Translations under genes and position numbers: made by a program | The notes under the pieces: generated by a model | What the model saw: the letters and a program-made list of their open reading frames with translations, nothing else | Told to the model about the DNA's origin: nothing | Database searches by the model: none | Source of the DNA: Clostridiaceae bacterium | Lineage (GTDB): Bacteria; Bacillota; Clostridia; Saccharofermentanales; Saccharofermentanaceae | Direction: 5' to 3' | Length of the DNA: 41,136 bases | NCBI GenBank assembly: GCA_012838315.1 | Contig: DUPM01000010.1 | Span: 1 to 41,136 of the forward strand | Shown: positions 1 through 8,139 of the stretch, one piece after another | How the letters are laid out: each line of letters begins with the position of its first letter | Position numbering within the stretch: the first letter of the stretch is position 1

Positions 1-64
1 CGTGCTTGATTAAGGCCTTGTATAAAGATTATAGAGCATTGGATTTATAAGTGAATGTGTTTTA

Positions 65-103
65 AAGCGAAAAACTCGGAGTGGCAGTCGTGCCGCACCG
101 AGT
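65..103 (-). terminator. Rho-independent terminator of the RND-tetR operon
   Basis: Read on the minus strand, ACTCGG (98-103) pairs with CCGAGT (74-79). Inside this, GGCA pairs with TGCC, with two mismatches along the stem, and a short CGAC loop closes it. A run of T follows (complement of the A-rich stretch 65-74). It lies about 35 nt past the tetR stop, so it fits as the end of that operon. Confidence 0.75.
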
Positions 104-137
104 CTCGTTCAATGAAGGGAGTCAAAGATAAATGTTG

Positions 138-815
138 CTATTTAAGTGCTCGGAGAATCAAATTAATCGTTCTTTTTTTGAGTGATTCGATTCCCTCTTG
201 TAAGTGTTGTCGTGCTGCCGGATCCTTCGGTAATTGCGGTAGGCTCAAAGTCATAACACCATCCGTTGATCGACTTAACATGAAACGTGCCTCATTGGAA
301 AATGCAGAGATCATCCCAACAAGGAGGAGGCGACACTCGTCTGCATGAATTTCCTCGGCAATCAGGCCCTCTGCTCGGCCCATTTCATATATCGATTGAC
401 TCATTTTAACGATACCGGCTTCAACGGATGCCATGAGCTCAGGTGTCTTGGAGTTCATGCGCTTCATTTCCGCATAGTTGAGATTAAGGAACATGAGTAG
501 CAAGCTCGAGAAACGAGTCTGAAGCATATCGACAACATAATCGATGCACTTCTCGACAATTCCCAGAAAGTCTGCTTCGTCATTCACGAACGCTGAAAAC
601 GCATCGAACTCATGACAGACATGGTAACTGATGGCCGCGCTGATGATATCCTCTTTGCTCGAAAAGTATTCGTATGCGGTGCCCTTGCCCATTCCGGCGG
701 CCGCAGCAATATCGGCAACCTTCAGCTCGTGCAGGCTATGTCCTTTTTGAAGCAAATCAATAACGCCTTCAAATATGGCTATTTCTTTCGTTGAGTATTC
801 GCATTTTTCTTTCAT
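138..815 (-). CDS. TetR/AcrR-family transcriptional repressor, probable regulator of the adjacent RND exporter
   Basis: A 225-residue protein of usual TetR length. The N-terminal helix-turn-helix lies at about residues 28-51 and contains VADIAAAAGMGKGTAYEYF, the classic TetR recognition-helix pattern ending in Y-x-YF. The C-terminal two thirds is helical and variable, as expected for the ligand-binding and dimerisation domain. I chose the ATG at 815 because AAGGA stands 7 nt upstream; the ATG at 821 would have only 1 nt of spacing. The gene starts 13 nt after the stop of the RND transporter gene, so the two are one transcript. A palindrome of the kind TetR proteins bind lies over that operon's promoter, so autorepression relieved by a pump substrate is the likely scheme. 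The ligand is unknown. Confidence 0.88.
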   Translation of the reverse strand: MKEKCEYSTKEIAIFEGVIDLLQKGHSLHELKVADIAAAAGMGKGTAYEYFSSKEDIISAAISYHVCHEFDAFSAFVNDEADFLGIVEKCIDYVVDMLQTRFSSLLLMFLNLNYAEMKRMNSKTPELMASVEAGIVKMSQSIYEMGRAEGLIAEEIHADECRLLLVGMISAFSNEARFMLSRSTDGVMTLSLPQLPKDPAARQHLQEGIESLKKRTINLILRALK

Positions 816-828
816 AGTCATGTCCTTT

Positions 829-3800
829 TCATTCTTCATCGCTTGACACAAGTAGATGCCTTGCATTCTGGCGGCGATGGAACAAGTCATAGAGTATCGG
901 AACAACAAACAGTGTAAGGAGTGTCGCGTAGGTGAGGCCACCTATCGTTACAATGCCCATCGGTTGCATGATCTCAGATCCGGCATTGAGTCCGAGAGCC
1001 ATCGTGCTCATGGCCAGAATTGTCGTCAGTGCGGTCATCAGAATGGGTCTGATACGTGCTTCGCCGGCATCAATTAATGCCTCTTTTTGGGGAATACCGT
1101 CATCTTTTAGTTGGTTAACATAACTAACGAACACTATACCGTTATTTACAACGATGCCGGCGAGAACAAGAAAGCCTAGCATTGCGATAATTGAAAGTTC
1201 CATGCCGGTCGCCCATAGCAACAACAGACCTCCGGTAAAGGCAAGGGGCAAGGTGAAGAGGACGATAAATGGCGATAAGAGGTCTTGAAATTGGGCGACC
1301 ATGATGAGGTAGATAAAGACGATTGCTAACAAAATCATCAACACCAAATCCTTGAGCGAAGACTGAATCATTTCGTTTTCGCCCTCGACAGTCACTTCAT
1401 AACCGGCAGGTGCCTGGTAATTCTCGAGTTTTGCCTCGACATCGCGACTGACCAAGCCGATGTTATAACCTTCGGCGATGCCGGCGCTGACGGTCATATA
1501 ACGTGATTGACCGGCACGATTGATGGATTGCAAACTTGGGGTATCCACGATTTCTGCAATATCGATTAAGAATACTTTGGACTGCGTGCCATCCATTTTT
1601 GTTACATCAAAACTGAAATAGGGAAGCATGTCTTTCGAAATTTGTTTCTGCTGGTCTTTAATTAAGACCACGGGGAAATTATCGTCATCTTGAGAGAGGA
1701 TTGTGGCTTGAACATCGGTTTGCAAAGCGTCAGCAATCTCACCGTAAACTTGTGCAACGGTCAGCCCTTCTCGCATCGCTGCTGATTTATCAATGATGAT
1801 ACGTGTCTCGGTATCCGCGTCTTCAAGGCCGTTAGTGACATCAGTTGTCCCGGGAACGGTCTTCAATATCTCAGCGACTTCGTTCGAAATGCTAGCGAGT
1901 TGGTCCAGGTCATAGCCTTTGATGTTGATTTGGATGCCGCTTCCGCCAAGCGCTGCCATATCCATGCTATCTGAACTGATCGACAGTTCGACATTAAGAT
2001 CTGCGACCTTTTCGGAAATGGCCTTTTCTACTTCGCGATTCGTCATGCTTCTTTTGTCCTTGAGAAGGATATAAAAAGTGGATTCGCTTTCGGATCCACC
2101 TCCACCGAGAAGAGCAAGACCGGATTGGCCACCGGCCATGGCGCCAACAGTTTCAACGTCTTTAACCTCAAGAATACGAGCCATGACCTCATCATTGAGT
2201 GCATAGGCTTCCTGATCAGAAAATTCTTCCGGCGTCGAAAGTGAAGCAGACAATTGAGGCGCATTCATTGCAGGAATAAATGCCGTGCCCATGACAGTGA
2301 CACCATAAATGCTGACGCCAAGAAGAATCACAGTAAGTATCAGCACAATAAACTTAAATCGTAGTGCGCCGGCAAGCATACGCTTGTAGACTTTGATTAC
2401 TGAGTCAAAGATGCCATGCTTTTTCTCGTTAACATTTCTCAACAATGTGGCACCCATTGCGGGAACTAACGTCAGGGCCACAATTAAGCTTGCGGTCAGA
2501 CTGTAGGCAATGGTCAGCCCCATATCGGTAAATAACTGACGCGAAATACCTTCAGTGAATACGATTGGCAAGAAAACGCAAATCGTTGTCAGAGTGGAGG
2601 CGAAAATCGCACCTGCAACTTGTTTGGCACCTTCAATTGCAGCTTTGGCAGAGGGTACGCCAAGATGCCGCATATGGTAAATGTTTTCAATAACAACAAT
2701 ACTGTTATCGACAAGCATGCCAACACCCAACGCCAGACCCGAAAGAGAGATAACATTCAACGTGACGTTTGTAAAATACATGAGTGTCACAGCGAACATT
2801 AAGCTGATCGGTATACTGAATGCAATGACAATCGTTGGGCGAATATCTCGAAGGAACAGTAAAAGAATTAATATTGCCAGAATTCCACCGATAACCAAAT
2901 TCTCAAGTACACTTCCGGTGACGATATCAATATAATCTCCTTGGTCCATCAATTGAGTGACTCTAAGCCCGGGGTGTTGCTTTTGAAGAGAAAGTATCTC
3001 GTCTTGGATGAGATCAGAGACTTCTGCGGTAGAGGCGGTGCTTTGCTTTTGAAAGACTAAGAGTACGCCGTCGTTACCGTTGATTTTGGCATAAAGTTCG
3101 TCGGAATTGTCGGTGAGGGTCACATCTGCGATGTCGGATAATAAAATATCGCCTACGGGTTCCGTGTTAAAAATGACTAAGTCGCGTATTTCTTCTGAGT
3201 CTGCAAATGAATCACCGACTTTGACAAGGTTTCTAACTTCGCCATCGACAAGGTATCCGGCAGGCATGCTGAAGTTCTGCGCGAAGAGGATGCCTTCGAG
3301 CATATCTTCAGTAATCATAGAATTCAGATCCAAACTAGTAAGTGCCTCACCCTTTGCTTTTTCAAATTCTGCAAGGGCCGTTTCGAGTTCAGTCTGTCCG
3401 TTTTGCAGTTGCATTTGGGCCTTTGCAAGTTCAATTGATGCAGTCATCTTACCGGACTCTAATGCGGAGTAGCCGGAATTTGCCTGGTCGAGAGCGCTTT
3501 GAATTTGAGGCTTCATGGCTTGCAACGCGGTCATTCGCATATCAATGTTTTGAATTTCCATGTCCAACTCTGCAATACGAGCTGGGGCTTTCATCGCTTG
3601 GTCCAAAAGAAGGGCAAGTTGCTCCTCGCTCATATTAGCGAGTTCCGGGGGAAGCTCCCCGTCCTCACCGGCGAGTCGTGCAAATATTTCAGACGGCGAA
3701 AGCCCCTGAATTCCTTCAGGGAAAGTGGTTTCCCACTGATTTATTAATTCCTGAATTTGCTCCCGCGTGGGGGCTTGGCCGGGTGTAAAGGGCGTCGTGA

Positions 3801-4662
3801 TAAAACCGGAAAACATTTGAAGGAGTTGCTCCAACCCAGCTTTTTCAGCCTGGAAAACGGCCTTGTTCGTCTCGAGCAATGTTTCCTCGGCTAAAATCGA
3901 ATTCAAATTGGCGATGGCATTGTTGAGTTGGCTTCCGGCCTGTCCCAACTTTGATGTCTGAGATTTCGTTTCGTCTGCGAGAGTTGCCTGGCCATTTTCT
4001 AGTTCGGTCATCGCATCCGTGAGTTGCTGTTGCGTCTCATCGAACTTCGACTCCATTTCTTTTTGAATCTTGTCATTCAATTCCTTGATGTTTTGAGGGT
4101 TGAGCTTGATTTCAACGCGTTTTTCGACCATGCCTTCCGGGCTGACGGAAGCCACACCATCAATACGCTCAAACGCCGGAATAACGGTCTCGGAAGCAAA
4201 TGCGGACAATTCGTCGACACTCATACCCTCATAATCCACACTTGCGACAATAATGGGCATCATATCCGGACTGATCTTCATCAGCATGGGAGACCCCACC
4301 ATGTCGTCAAAGTTGGCAGAAGCCATGTCAACAGTTCCGGACAGCTCAATCATTGCGCTGTCCATATTGGTACTTTGCACATATTCAAGAATGATGATGC
4401 TTGCATTTTCGCTGGATACGGACTGGAGATTGTCAAGTCCGCTCGACGTGCCAAGTGCCGCTTCTAAAGGGCGCGTCACGGATTGCTCCACCTTTTCAGG
4501 GCTGGCACCGGGATATGAGGTGACGACTACGACATAGGGAAGATCGAGGGATGGCAATAAGTCGGTTGCCATGCCTTGAAAAGAAATCACGCCGAGAACG
4601 ATGATAAGGATGACCGCAACAAGAACGGTGTAGGGCTTACGAACACTTAATTTTGATAGCAT
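829..4662 (-). CDS. RND-family efflux transporter (AcrB/SwrC-type) with a large coiled-coil insertion
   Basis: 1277 residues, compared with about 1050 for ordinary AcrB/SwrC proteins. The RND layout is clear: an N-terminal membrane helix, the first extracellular loop containing SYPGASPEKVEQSVTRPLE, a helix block with GLALGVGMLVDNSIVVIENI, a second extracellular loop, and a final block with AGIVVNNGIVFVSYVNQL. The extra length sits at about residues 196-440, between the EIKLNP strand and the segment ending in FAQNFSMPAGYL. It is rich in Q, E, A, L and K with heptad character, so coiled coil is likely. No membrane-fusion adaptor or outer-membrane channel gene is visible nearby, as expected for a monoderm. 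The start at 4662 has GGAG 8 nt upstream. It is probably proton-driven; the substrate (drug, lipid or surfactant) cannot be told from sequence. Confidence 0.92.
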   Translation of the reverse strand: MLSKLSVRKPYTVLVAVILIIVLGVISFQGMATDLLPSLDLPYVVVVTSYPGASPEKVEQSVTRPLEAALGTSSGLDNLQSVSSENASIIILEYVQSTNMDSAMIELSGTVDMASANFDDMVGSPMLMKISPDMMPIIVASVDYEGMSVDELSAFASETVIPAFERIDGVASVSPEGMVEKRVEIKLNPQNIKELNDKIQKEMESKFDETQQQLTDAMTELENGQATLADETKSQTSKLGQAGSQLNNAIANLNSILAEETLLETNKAVFQAEKAGLEQLLQMFSGFITTPFTPGQAPTREQIQELINQWETTFPEGIQGLSPSEIFARLAGEDGELPPELANMSEEQLALLLDQAMKAPARIAELDMEIQNIDMRMTALQAMKPQIQSALDQANSGYSALESGKMTASIELAKAQMQLQNGQTELETALAEFEKAKGEALTSLDLNSMITEDMLEGILFAQNFSMPAGYLVDGEVRNLVKVGDSFADSEEIRDLVIFNTEPVGDILLSDIADVTLTDNSDELYAKINGNDGVLLVFQKQSTASTAEVSDLIQDEILSLQKQHPGLRVTQLMDQGDYIDIVTGSVLENLVIGGILAILILLLFLRDIRPTIVIAFSIPISLMFAVTLMYFTNVTLNVISLSGLALGVGMLVDNSIVVIENIYHMRHLGVPSAKAAIEGAKQVAGAIFASTLTTICVFLPIVFTEGISRQLFTDMGLTIAYSLTASLIVALTLVPAMGATLLRNVNEKKHGIFDSVIKVYKRMLAGALRFKFIVLILTVILLGVSIYGVTVMGTAFIPAMNAPQLSASLSTPEEFSDQEAYALNDEVMARILEVKDVETVGAMAGGQSGLALLGGGGSESESTFYILLKDKRSMTNREVEKAISEKVADLNVELSISSDSMDMAALGGSGIQINIKGYDLDQLASISNEVAEILKTVPGTTDVTNGLEDADTETRIIIDKSAAMREGLTVAQVYGEIADALQTDVQATILSQDDDNFPVVLIKDQQKQISKDMLPYFSFDVTKMDGTQSKVFLIDIAEIVDTPSLQSINRAGQSRYMTVSAGIAEGYNIGLVSRDVEAKLENYQAPAGYEVTVEGENEMIQSSLKDLVLMILLAIVFIYLIMVAQFQDLLSPFIVLFTLPLAFTGGLLLLWATGMELSIIAMLGFLVLAGIVVNNGIVFVSYVNQLKDDGIPQKEALIDAGEARIRPILMTALTTILAMSTMALGLNAGSEIMQPMGIVTIGGLTYATLLTLFVVPILYDLFHRRQNARHLLVSSDEE

Positions 4663-4708
4663 GCTTCACGCTCCATATAAATTGTTTTATTTAAGCAATC
4701 TTCATTCC

Positions 4709-4724
4709 GACCGACCGGTCGGTC
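4709..4724. promoter_or_regulatory. 16-bp perfect palindrome, probable TetR operator
   Basis: GACCGACCGGTCGGTC is identical to its reverse complement. It lies just downstream of the -10 box of the RND-operon promoter and covers the predicted start of transcription, where a bound repressor would block RNA polymerase. Palindromes built from GACCG/CGGTC are typical TetR-family operators. Confidence 0.8.
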
Positions 4725-4729
4725 AAGTT

Positions 4730-4758
4730 ATTATCACACCCCACCAGAAGCTTGTCAA
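4730..4758 (-). promoter_or_regulatory. Promoter of the RND-tetR operon
   Basis: On the minus strand, TTGACA (4753-4758) is followed after exactly 17 bp by GATAAT (4730-4735). This is a near-consensus housekeeping promoter. The start site would fall near 4723, inside the palindrome. Confidence 0.8.
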
Positions 4759-4775
4759 TTCGAAAATTTTGACTC

Positions 4776-4804
4776 ATGACAATATTCATTAACTTGTATA
4801 GAAT
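4776..4804 (+). promoter_or_regulatory. Putative promoter of the CmpB-type membrane protein gene
   Basis: ATGACA (4776-4781), a 17-bp spacer, then TAGAAT (4799-4804). The match to consensus is fair. It faces away from the RND promoter, and the RND palindrome is about 50 bp upstream of its -35, so that repressor probably does not control it. Confidence 0.45.
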
Positions 4805-4870
4805 AGTGGAAGGGAATGAATAAGGCACAGTGCATTATCACAATCAATAGAGAGAAGACAGGGGGATATA

Positions 4871-5428
4871 ATGGAATCTGAATGTGTTTTAGGAAAGAAC
4901 GAGACAACACAAAAAACGGATCGTTTGGCAATAATATTTTTGAGCTTTTTTATATACAGTGTCGCTGGATATATTTATGAAACGGTATTGGAGGTCCTGT
5001 GGTATCGTACTGGGTTTACCAACCGCGGTTTTATGTTCGGACCGTACTTACCGATCTATGGTACGGGCGCCATCATTATCTTGGCCATATTTACAACATG
5101 GCGCCGGAAGGTGAGTGTTTGGCGAATTTTTGGTAGTTTTGTGGGTATATTTCTTTTGACGACTGTTGTGGAGTTAATTGGTAGTTATATTATGGAGGCG
5201 GTGACCGGAGAATTCATTTGGGACTACAGTCAATATGCGTTCAATTTCCAAGGACGGATTGCACCGAATCCGAGTTTACGCTTTGCCATTGGAGGGACAT
5301 TTTTGTTATACATGGTTCATCCTCCGTTTGAACACTCTGCGGAAAAATATCCGAAGGCTTTTCGAATTGCCGCAGCGGTGATTGCCGCCGTTATGTTGGC
5401 GGACCTAATCGTTTCGCTGATGAAGTAG
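4871..5428 (+). CDS. CmpB-type membrane protein (putative ABC-transporter type IV family)
   Basis: 185 residues with four or five hydrophobic segments and little outside the membrane. The segment SVAGYIYETVLEVLWYRTG, followed by NRGFMFGPYLPIYGTGA, is the hallmark of the CmpB family, which databases label a putative ABC transporter permease. That label is weakly supported and the function is unknown. The start has AGGGGG about 4 nt upstream (4860-4865). It appears to stand alone: the next gene begins 72 nt later and encodes an unrelated exported enzyme. Confidence 0.8.
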   Translation: MESECVLGKNETTQKTDRLAIIFLSFFIYSVAGYIYETVLEVLWYRTGFTNRGFMFGPYLPIYGTGAIIILAIFTTWRRKVSVWRIFGSFVGIFLLTTVVELIGSYIMEAVTGEFIWDYSQYAFNFQGRIAPNPSLRFAIGGTFLLYMVHPPFEHSAEKYPKAFRIAAAVIAAVMLADLIVSLMK

Positions 5429-5500
5429 GCCGATTACTGTTGTATAATAAATCGGAATTTATAGAATATTTATCCAAAGGACAGAGGAGAAAAAGAAATT

Positions 5501-6748
5501 ATGAAGTCAAACATGTTTCTAAAGATTCGTCACGTGCGTTCAATGATGCCGCATTCAGCCGTTAAAGGGTTGAAGTTGTTTGGAGTATTATTAGCACTCA
5601 CCGTATTTATGATTTCGGCAGTAGCTTGTGACAAAAATCCACAGAAGACGACGTTAGGGTCCGATACGGCCACTGTTACTACAGAGTCGGCGGAGACATC
5701 CGAACCGACCGCTTCCATAGAGCCGACGGCTACACCGGAGCCGACGGCCACACCGACGCCCAGCCCGACTCCGGCGCCGGGTTCGCCGCCTTTTGAGCCG
5801 CTAGTAACCAACATTTTTACTGCAGATCCTTCTGCACATGTTTTCGACGGTAGAATTTACATCTACGGATCGCATGATCAAGATGAGGTATTTCCGTCCG
5901 ATAACGATGGCGGCGCATATCGAATGATTGATTATCACGTGATTTCAATCGAGAGTTTCGATCAAGATGCTGTGGATCATGGCGTCGCATTTACAGTCGA
6001 TGATGTCGCATGGGCGGAGAAACAATTGTGGGCGCCGGATTGTGCATACAAAGACGGTACATACTATTTCTATTTTCCAGCGAAAGATTATGACGGAATA
6101 TTTCGGATCGGCGTTGCAACTTCAGATAAACCGGAAGGCCCATTTGTTCCTGAAGAGAATTACATAGACGGCAGTTTCAGTATGGATCCTTCTGTGTTCA
6201 CAGATGATGATGGCACGTCTTACATGGTGGTTGGCGGCATCTGGGGGGGACAGCTTGAAAGATGGCAGACCGGAGAATATGTTATTGACGGATCTACGCC
6301 CAGCGGCGATTTGCCGGCACTTACGCCTGCTATGACGGTGATGGCCGATGATATGCTGTCATTTAAGGACGAACCGGTGTTTATCGAAATTCTTGACGAA
6401 AACGGAGACCCGATAGCAGCAAATGATGAGGACAGGCGCTTCTTTGAGGGCGCATGGATTCACAAGTATAATGATACCTATTATTTATCTTACTCAACCG
6501 GTACGACGCATTATCTAGTCTATGCAACTTCCGACGATCCGATGGGTCCGTATACTTATCAGGGACGCATTCTTGAGCCGGTATCCGGGTGGACCACGCA
6601 TCACTCTATTGTGGAGTTTGAAGGCCAATGGTATTTGTTCTATCACGATGCAAAGATATCAGGAAGAGACTCGCAGCGAAATATTCGGTATGCTCCTCTG
6701 ACATACAATGAGGATGGCACGATTGCTCCGGTGACAATCCCTAAGTGA
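5501..6748 (+). CDS. Glycoside hydrolase family 43 lipoprotein (arabinanase/xylosidase-like)
   Basis: 415 residues. A positively charged N-terminus and hydrophobic helix end in SAVAC, so Cys43 is the likely lipidation site. A linker of Pro/Thr/Glu repeats (about residues 60-95) spaces the enzyme from the membrane. The rest is a five-bladed propeller of GH43 type with all three acidic residues visible: the base Asp109 in FTADPS, Asp229 in MDPSVF, and the acid Glu316 in FEGAWIHK. Family members cleave terminal or internal arabinose or xylose links in plant polysaccharides, so this one probably works on the cell surface. The exact substrate is unknown. AGGAG lies about 11 nt before the start. 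A strong terminator follows at 6769. No sugar transporter is adjacent. Confidence 0.9.
   Translation: MKSNMFLKIRHVRSMMPHSAVKGLKLFGVLLALTVFMISAVACDKNPQKTTLGSDTATVTTESAETSEPTASIEPTATPEPTATPTPSPTPAPGSPPFEPLVTNIFTADPSAHVFDGRIYIYGSHDQDEVFPSDNDGGAYRMIDYHVISIESFDQDAVDHGVAFTVDDVAWAEKQLWAPDCAYKDGTYYFYFPAKDYDGIFRIGVATSDKPEGPFVPEENYIDGSFSMDPSVFTDDDGTSYMVVGGIWGGQLERWQTGEYVIDGSTPSGDLPALTPAMTVMADDMLSFKDEPVFIEILDENGDPIAANDEDRRFFEGAWIHKYNDTYYLSYSTGTTHYLVYATSDDPMGPYTYQGRILEPVSGWTTHHSIVEFEGQWYLFYHDAKISGRDSQRNIRYAPLTYNEDGTIAPVTIPK
5700..5790 (+). repeat. Degenerate Glu-Pro-Thr/Pro-Thr repeat encoding the GH43 linker
   Basis: Several imperfect copies of a GAGCCGACGGC-like unit encode EPTA/TPTP repeats. This is a flexible, probably surface-exposed tether between the lipid anchor and the catalytic propeller. 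Confidence 0.8.
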
Positions 6749-6768
6749 TCGAAAGATGAATGAGAATT

Positions 6769-6806
6769 GCGGCAAGTCGGAGAAAACGACTTGCCGCTTT
6801 GCTTTT
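6769..6806 (+). terminator. Rho-independent terminator after the GH43 gene
   Basis: GCGGCAAGTCG (6769-6779) pairs perfectly with CGACTTGCCGC (6787-6797) over 11 bp. The 7-nt loop is GAGAAAA, and TTTGCTTTT follows. It lies 20 nt past the GH43 stop. Confidence 0.92.
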
Positions 6807-6818
6807 ATAGGAGGTCCT

Positions 6819-7088
6819 ATGTCGTATCGATTTTTTCAGAATCGGGCGTGTGAATTTTTCCCTTGTCATCACATATCGGAGCATAGCCAAGAGGCTTTCA
6901 ACTGTCTTTTTTGTTATTGCCCTTTATACCCGTTTCCGGATTGCGGCGGCCGATATTGGATGCTTCAAAATGGGCTTAAGGACTGTTCAAACTGTACCTT
7001 GCCGCATTACGAATATGACCTCATCGTCAATAAGTTGATAGAAAAGTATCCCGGTGCTTCTTCAGCGAAGACCGAATCCATGACATAG
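6819..7088 (+). CDS. Small cysteine-rich protein, probably metal-binding (PF04071-like)
   Basis: 89 residues with many paired cysteines: ACEFFPCHH, NCLFCYCPLY, CGG, then CSNC followed by PH. This matches the cysteine-rich small domain family (PF04071), in which Cys and His probably bind metal. The biochemical role is unknown; some relatives lie near cobalamin genes, but none are here. The ATG at 6819 is preferred because AGGAGG stands 5 nt upstream. An upstream in-frame start at 6756 would put the GH43 terminator inside the coding region. It is a single cytosolic protein with no export signal. Confidence 0.82.
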   Translation: MSYRFFQNRACEFFPCHHISEHSQEAFNCLFCYCPLYPFPDCGGRYWMLQNGLKDCSNCTLPHYEYDLIVNKLIEKYPGASSAKTESMT

Positions 7089-7348
7089 CGTATCAATGAA
7101 AGTTTTTTGAAAACCGGTGGCATTTTTCATGTCGTCAGTTAGCGCAAATTTTTTGATGTTTTTGGGGTATGATAATGGATGCGATTTCGTCAAAATCTTT
7201 TTGGAAAAATGAAGAATCGGAAAAATAAAAAAAGGTAATGAATGGTCTGTGAATTATCTGTAGCTTCATCAGATTCGGATGCATCATCGCGGGCGAATGT
7301 GATAAAATTGTTTTACATCTATTCTTCATACATTGAAAGGAGTCATTT

Positions 7349-7597
7349 ATGGAAAAGTATCAAATCATGATGATCCGGATCAATCACAGAATCAACAGCG
7401 CAGAATCTCTTCAAAAGGTGCTGACTCGATACGGTTGCAACATCAAGACTCGGCTTGGTTTACACGAAGCCGGAGACGTCTGCGGTGTTGACGGATTGAT
7501 TATTTTGCAATTAGTGAAAACGGATATGAGCAATACGGATTTCCTATCTGAGCTGAGTGCGCTGGAAGGCATAGAGGCAAAGCTTTGTGAAGTCTGA
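7349..7597 (+). CDS. Small ACT-like protein, similar to the iron-hydrogenase system putative regulator (TM1266-like)
   Basis: 82 residues with an alternating beta-alpha-beta pattern: MIMIRIN-type first strand, helix SAESLQKVLTRYG, a strand ending in RLGLHEAG, strand GLIILQLV, and a last helix and strand. This resembles the small ferredoxin-fold regulator seen with iron-only hydrogenase maturation genes. No hydrogenase genes are visible here, so the assignment rests on fold and length only. AAGGAG lies 8 nt before the ATG. It may simply be a small ligand-binding protein of the ACT type. Confidence 0.6.
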   Translation: MEKYQIMMIRINHRINSAESLQKVLTRYGCNIKTRLGLHEAGDVCGVDGLIILQLVKTDMSNTDFLSELSALEGIEAKLCEV

Positions 7598-7617
7598 TGT
7601 TTTTTTTCGACAATAAG

Positions 7618-7653
7618 AATGGCCCTCATCGATTCACATCTTTGAGGGCCATT
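7618..7653. terminator. Hairpin between convergent genes, possible bidirectional terminator
   Basis: AATGGCCCTCA (7618-7628) pairs perfectly with TGAGGGCCATT (7643-7653) over 11 bp with a 14-nt loop. It lies between two convergent genes. The T-runs next to it are poor, so termination strength is uncertain. Confidence 0.6.
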
Positions 7654-7687
7654 AGCATTTCTGGAATAAATACCGGAGACAAGTCAA

Positions 7688-8005
7688 TCAAGCAAAATGT
7701 GTGTGCTTCGCACGCCACTCTCTGAGCTTAATATGAAGCCAGAATGAGTAAATGCCCAAGGTGATGATTGATAAAAGAAACCACTTAATCCAGTTGCCGA
7801 AGAGCTGTGTCGCGGTACCGTCAAAAAACAGTCTGCGATCTTCGATAACGGTGTGCTTGGTCTCCCACGAATAAATCATGCATATTGCCCAGGGTGCACA
7901 AATACCCAAAGTAACAGCGGTGATAAGACTTCCGAGAATATACCATCCGACGAACTGACGAAGCTTGCCGTCAAAATAAGAGCGCTGTTCTAAGTTCTCT
8001 ACCAT
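7688..8005 (-). CDS. DUF898-like small membrane protein
   Basis: 105 residues with two hydrophobic hairpins. The two halves look alike: SYFDGKLRQFVGWYILG with TLGICAPWAICMIYSWETKHT, and LFFDGTATQLFGNWIKWFLL with TLGIYSFWLHIKLREWRAKHT. This internal duplication of FDG...TLGI...W..K is typical of DUF898 (YjgN-like) proteins, whose function is unknown. AAAGGAGG stands 6 nt before the ATG. It is a single gene with its own extended -10 promoter, converging on the ACT-like gene. Confidence 0.75.
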   Translation of the reverse strand: MVENLEQRSYFDGKLRQFVGWYILGSLITAVTLGICAPWAICMIYSWETKHTVIEDRRLFFDGTATQLFGNWIKWFLLSIITLGIYSFWLHIKLREWRAKHTHFA

Positions 8006-8037
8006 ACAAAACCTCCTTTGTAACTAATGTTAATTTC

Positions 8038-8046
8038 ATTTTAGCA
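8038..8046 (-). promoter_or_regulatory. Extended -10 promoter of the DUF898-like gene
   Basis: The minus strand reads TGCTAAAAT, an extended -10 box (TGn plus TAAAAT). It lies about 30 nt upstream of the ATG. I see no good -35 box. Confidence 0.45.
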
Positions 8047-8139
8047 TTAATGGGGTTCTATAGATATACCTTTCAGGCTACCGGAATAAATTTGAAAGTG
8101 TAATTTCAAAGTTCTGCAAATAATGAAAGTTGCACGAGT

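Noticed and set aside
74-103. Sequence resembling the end of a CRISPR guide-RNA scaffold (ACCGAGT...GGCA...)
   Set aside because: There are no repeats, cas genes or anti-repeat nearby. The stem plus T-run just past the tetR stop is explained as a terminator.
4024-4467. 147-codon plus-strand open frame
   Set aside because: It lies inside the RND transporter gene and reads as low-complexity His/Leu sequence with no domain; a shadow.
7135-7329. 64-codon open frame on the minus strand between the two small genes
   Set aside because: No ribosome site before its start, AT-rich composition and no domain. The start region is the ribosome site region of the plus-strand ACT-like gene.
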